Source of the DNA: Cyanobacteriota bacterium
GTDB lineage: Bacteria > Cyanobacteriota > Cyanobacteriia > Leptolyngbyales > Leptolyngbyaceae
Direction of reading: 5' to 3'
Length of the DNA: 6,142 nt
NCBI GenBank assembly: GCA_027482985.1
Contig: JAIXVO010000829.1
Span: forward strand, 1 to 6,142
Below the pieces are notes generated by a model. It ran no database searches and was not told the DNA's origin. It worked only from the letters and a program-made list of their open reading frames with translations. This document shows positions 5,283-6,142 of this stretch, piece after piece. Made by a program: the position numbers and the translations under genes. Position 1 is the stretch's first letter; each line of letters opens with the position of its first letter.

Positions 5283-6142
5283 CTATGAGTGAGAGTGATG
5301 GGGCAGCGATCGCAGCGCTTTTTTCACCAGCGTCGGAATTTGGGAGGGGTGATGGGCAACGGGAATTTTGGCGCGTTCGAAGGCGGTAATTTTGCTCTGG
5401 GCGGTACCAATCTCGCTCCCCAGTTCCGAAATTTGAGAGGCAATAATCGCGCCAGCGTGCCCAATCCGTCTCCCTTTGGGGGCGGTATGTCCGGCAATGT
5501 AGGCAATCACTGGTTTATCGATCGCTTCGGCAATGTAGTGAGCCGCCGCCTCTTCACTGTCGCCCCCAATTTCACCCACCAGCACAATCACTTCGGTATT
5601 GTCATCCTCATCCAAAATCTCTAACCACTGGGGAAACGAGGAACCCACGATCGTATCGCCGCCAATGCAAACCCCCATCGATTGCCCCAGTTCCGCCAGC
5701 GTGAGTTCGCGGGCAATTTCATAGGTGAGGGTGCCACTACGACTGATCAAGCCAACGGCACCGGGGCGATAAAACTCAACCGGATGGATACCTAACAGCA
5801 ATTGCCCTGGCACAATCAGACCGGGACTGTTGGGGCCGATCACGAGCGTTTCCGTCGCTTCAGCTTTGCGCAATAAGCTGACCATATCCAACGGGGGCAT
5901 CCCTTCGGTGATCAGGACGATTTGCCGGATGCCTGCCGCGATCGCTTCCAAAGCTGCATCCAACGCCGCGTAGGGAGAGGTGAAAATGATCGTGGTGTCG
6001 ATTTCGCCGACGCTGTGGAGCGCCATTTCAACCAGATCGAACACTGGAATTCCATGAAACACCTTACCGCCAAATCCGGGACTGACCCCTGCCACGATGC
6101 GGGTGCCGTAAGCCTGCATGAGCGGGGTGTAGAGTGAGCCTA
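5283..6142 (-). CDS. sucD: Succinyl-CoA synthetase (ADP-forming) alpha subunit, N-terminus beyond the window
   Basis: This is the alpha subunit of succinate-CoA ligase, which interconverts succinyl-CoA and succinate with ATP formation, working with the beta subunit SucC. The frame is open to the right edge: residues GSLYTPL precede the internal Met at 6119, and the homology continues through it, so 6119 is not the start. Numbering from that Met, I see the CoA-binding region with YGTRIVAGVSPGFGGK (4-19), GPNSPGLIVPGQ (95-106), the ligase part SRSGTLTYE (126-134), GGDTIVGSSF (153-162), GEIGGDSEE (182-190), and GHAGAI (220-225) with the phospho-accepting His221 (codon 5459-5457), equivalent to E. 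coli His246. The stretch between that histidine motif and the following GTA is about seven residues longer than in E. coli. The protein ends HHSHS before TAG at 5285-5283. About 30 N-terminal residues are missing from the window. sucC is often the neighbour of sucD and may lie just outside. Confidence 0.93.
   Translation of the reverse strand, partial: GSLYTPLMQAYGTRIVAGVSPGFGGKVFHGIPVFDLVEMALHSVGEIDTTIIFTSPYAALDAALEAIAAGIRQIVLITEGMPPLDMVSLLRKAEATETLVIGPNSPGLIVPGQLLLGIHPVEFYRPGAVGLISRSGTLTYEIARELTLAELGQSMGVCIGGDTIVGSSFPQWLEILDEDDNTEVIVLVGEIGGDSEEAAAHYIAEAIDKPVIAYIAGHTAPKGRRIGHAGAIIASQISELGSEIGTAQSKITAFERAKIPVAHHPSQIPTLVKKALRSLPHHSHS

Noticed and set aside
5289..5624. Plus-strand 111-residue open frame antisense to sucD, glycine- and asparagine-rich
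   Set aside because: It mirrors well-conserved SucD codons on the other strand; the unusual composition follows from GC-rich codons read in reverse.
1..6142. Mobile element, CRISPR array, tRNA or rRNA genes
   Set aside because: I saw no transposase or integrase motifs, no regularly spaced repeats, no cloverleaf-like or rRNA-like sequence, and no change in base composition suggesting an insertion.

Overview
The window looks like a piece of cyanobacterial chromosome. The palindrome GCGATCGC (HIP1) occurs 13 times in 6.1 kb (by hand count), far above chance. The encoded proteins also have cyanobacterial character: a stand-alone RibD-type reductase, a Cache-domain histidine kinase of the common cyanobacterial layout, and an RNase III. 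The species cannot be named from the sequence. Coding density is high, and I see no tRNA, rRNA, CRISPR array, transposase or phage gene.

Layout. From the left edge to 715 (minus strand) lies the N-terminal 238 codons of a FemAB-like/GNAT-fold protein (COG3146 type), cut by the window edge. At 876-1571 (minus) is a stand-alone RibD C-terminal reductase domain. A 259-bp divergent spacer (1572-1830) separates it from a membrane-bound sensor histidine kinase at 1831-3780 (plus), which has no response regulator beside it in the window. The kinase runs tail to tail into an RNase III gene (4454-3699, minus), and the two reading frames overlap by 82 bp. Twenty-one bases upstream of RNase III is a 204-residue cysteine-containing protein of a family I do not recognise (5090-4476, minus, GTG start); these two probably form a two-gene operon. 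After a 192-bp spacer, the right edge holds most of sucD, the alpha subunit of succinyl-CoA synthetase (minus, 5' end beyond the window).

How the genes relate. They look mainly like unlinked housekeeping functions: cell envelope, riboflavin-type pyrimidine reduction, signalling, RNA processing and the TCA branch. No obvious new multi-gene system is present. The most interesting arrangement is the kinase/RNase III junction. Read-through or 3'-end transcripts from the two strands would form a perfect duplex of at least 82 bp, the kind of substrate RNase III cleaves, so the gene could feed back on its own mRNA and on the kinase mRNA. A terminator-like hairpin sits directly after the kinase stop codon, inside the RNase III reading frame. 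The RNase III also has Glu where a catalytic Asp is usual. The unrecognised cysteine protein paired with RNase III is the best candidate for undescribed function.
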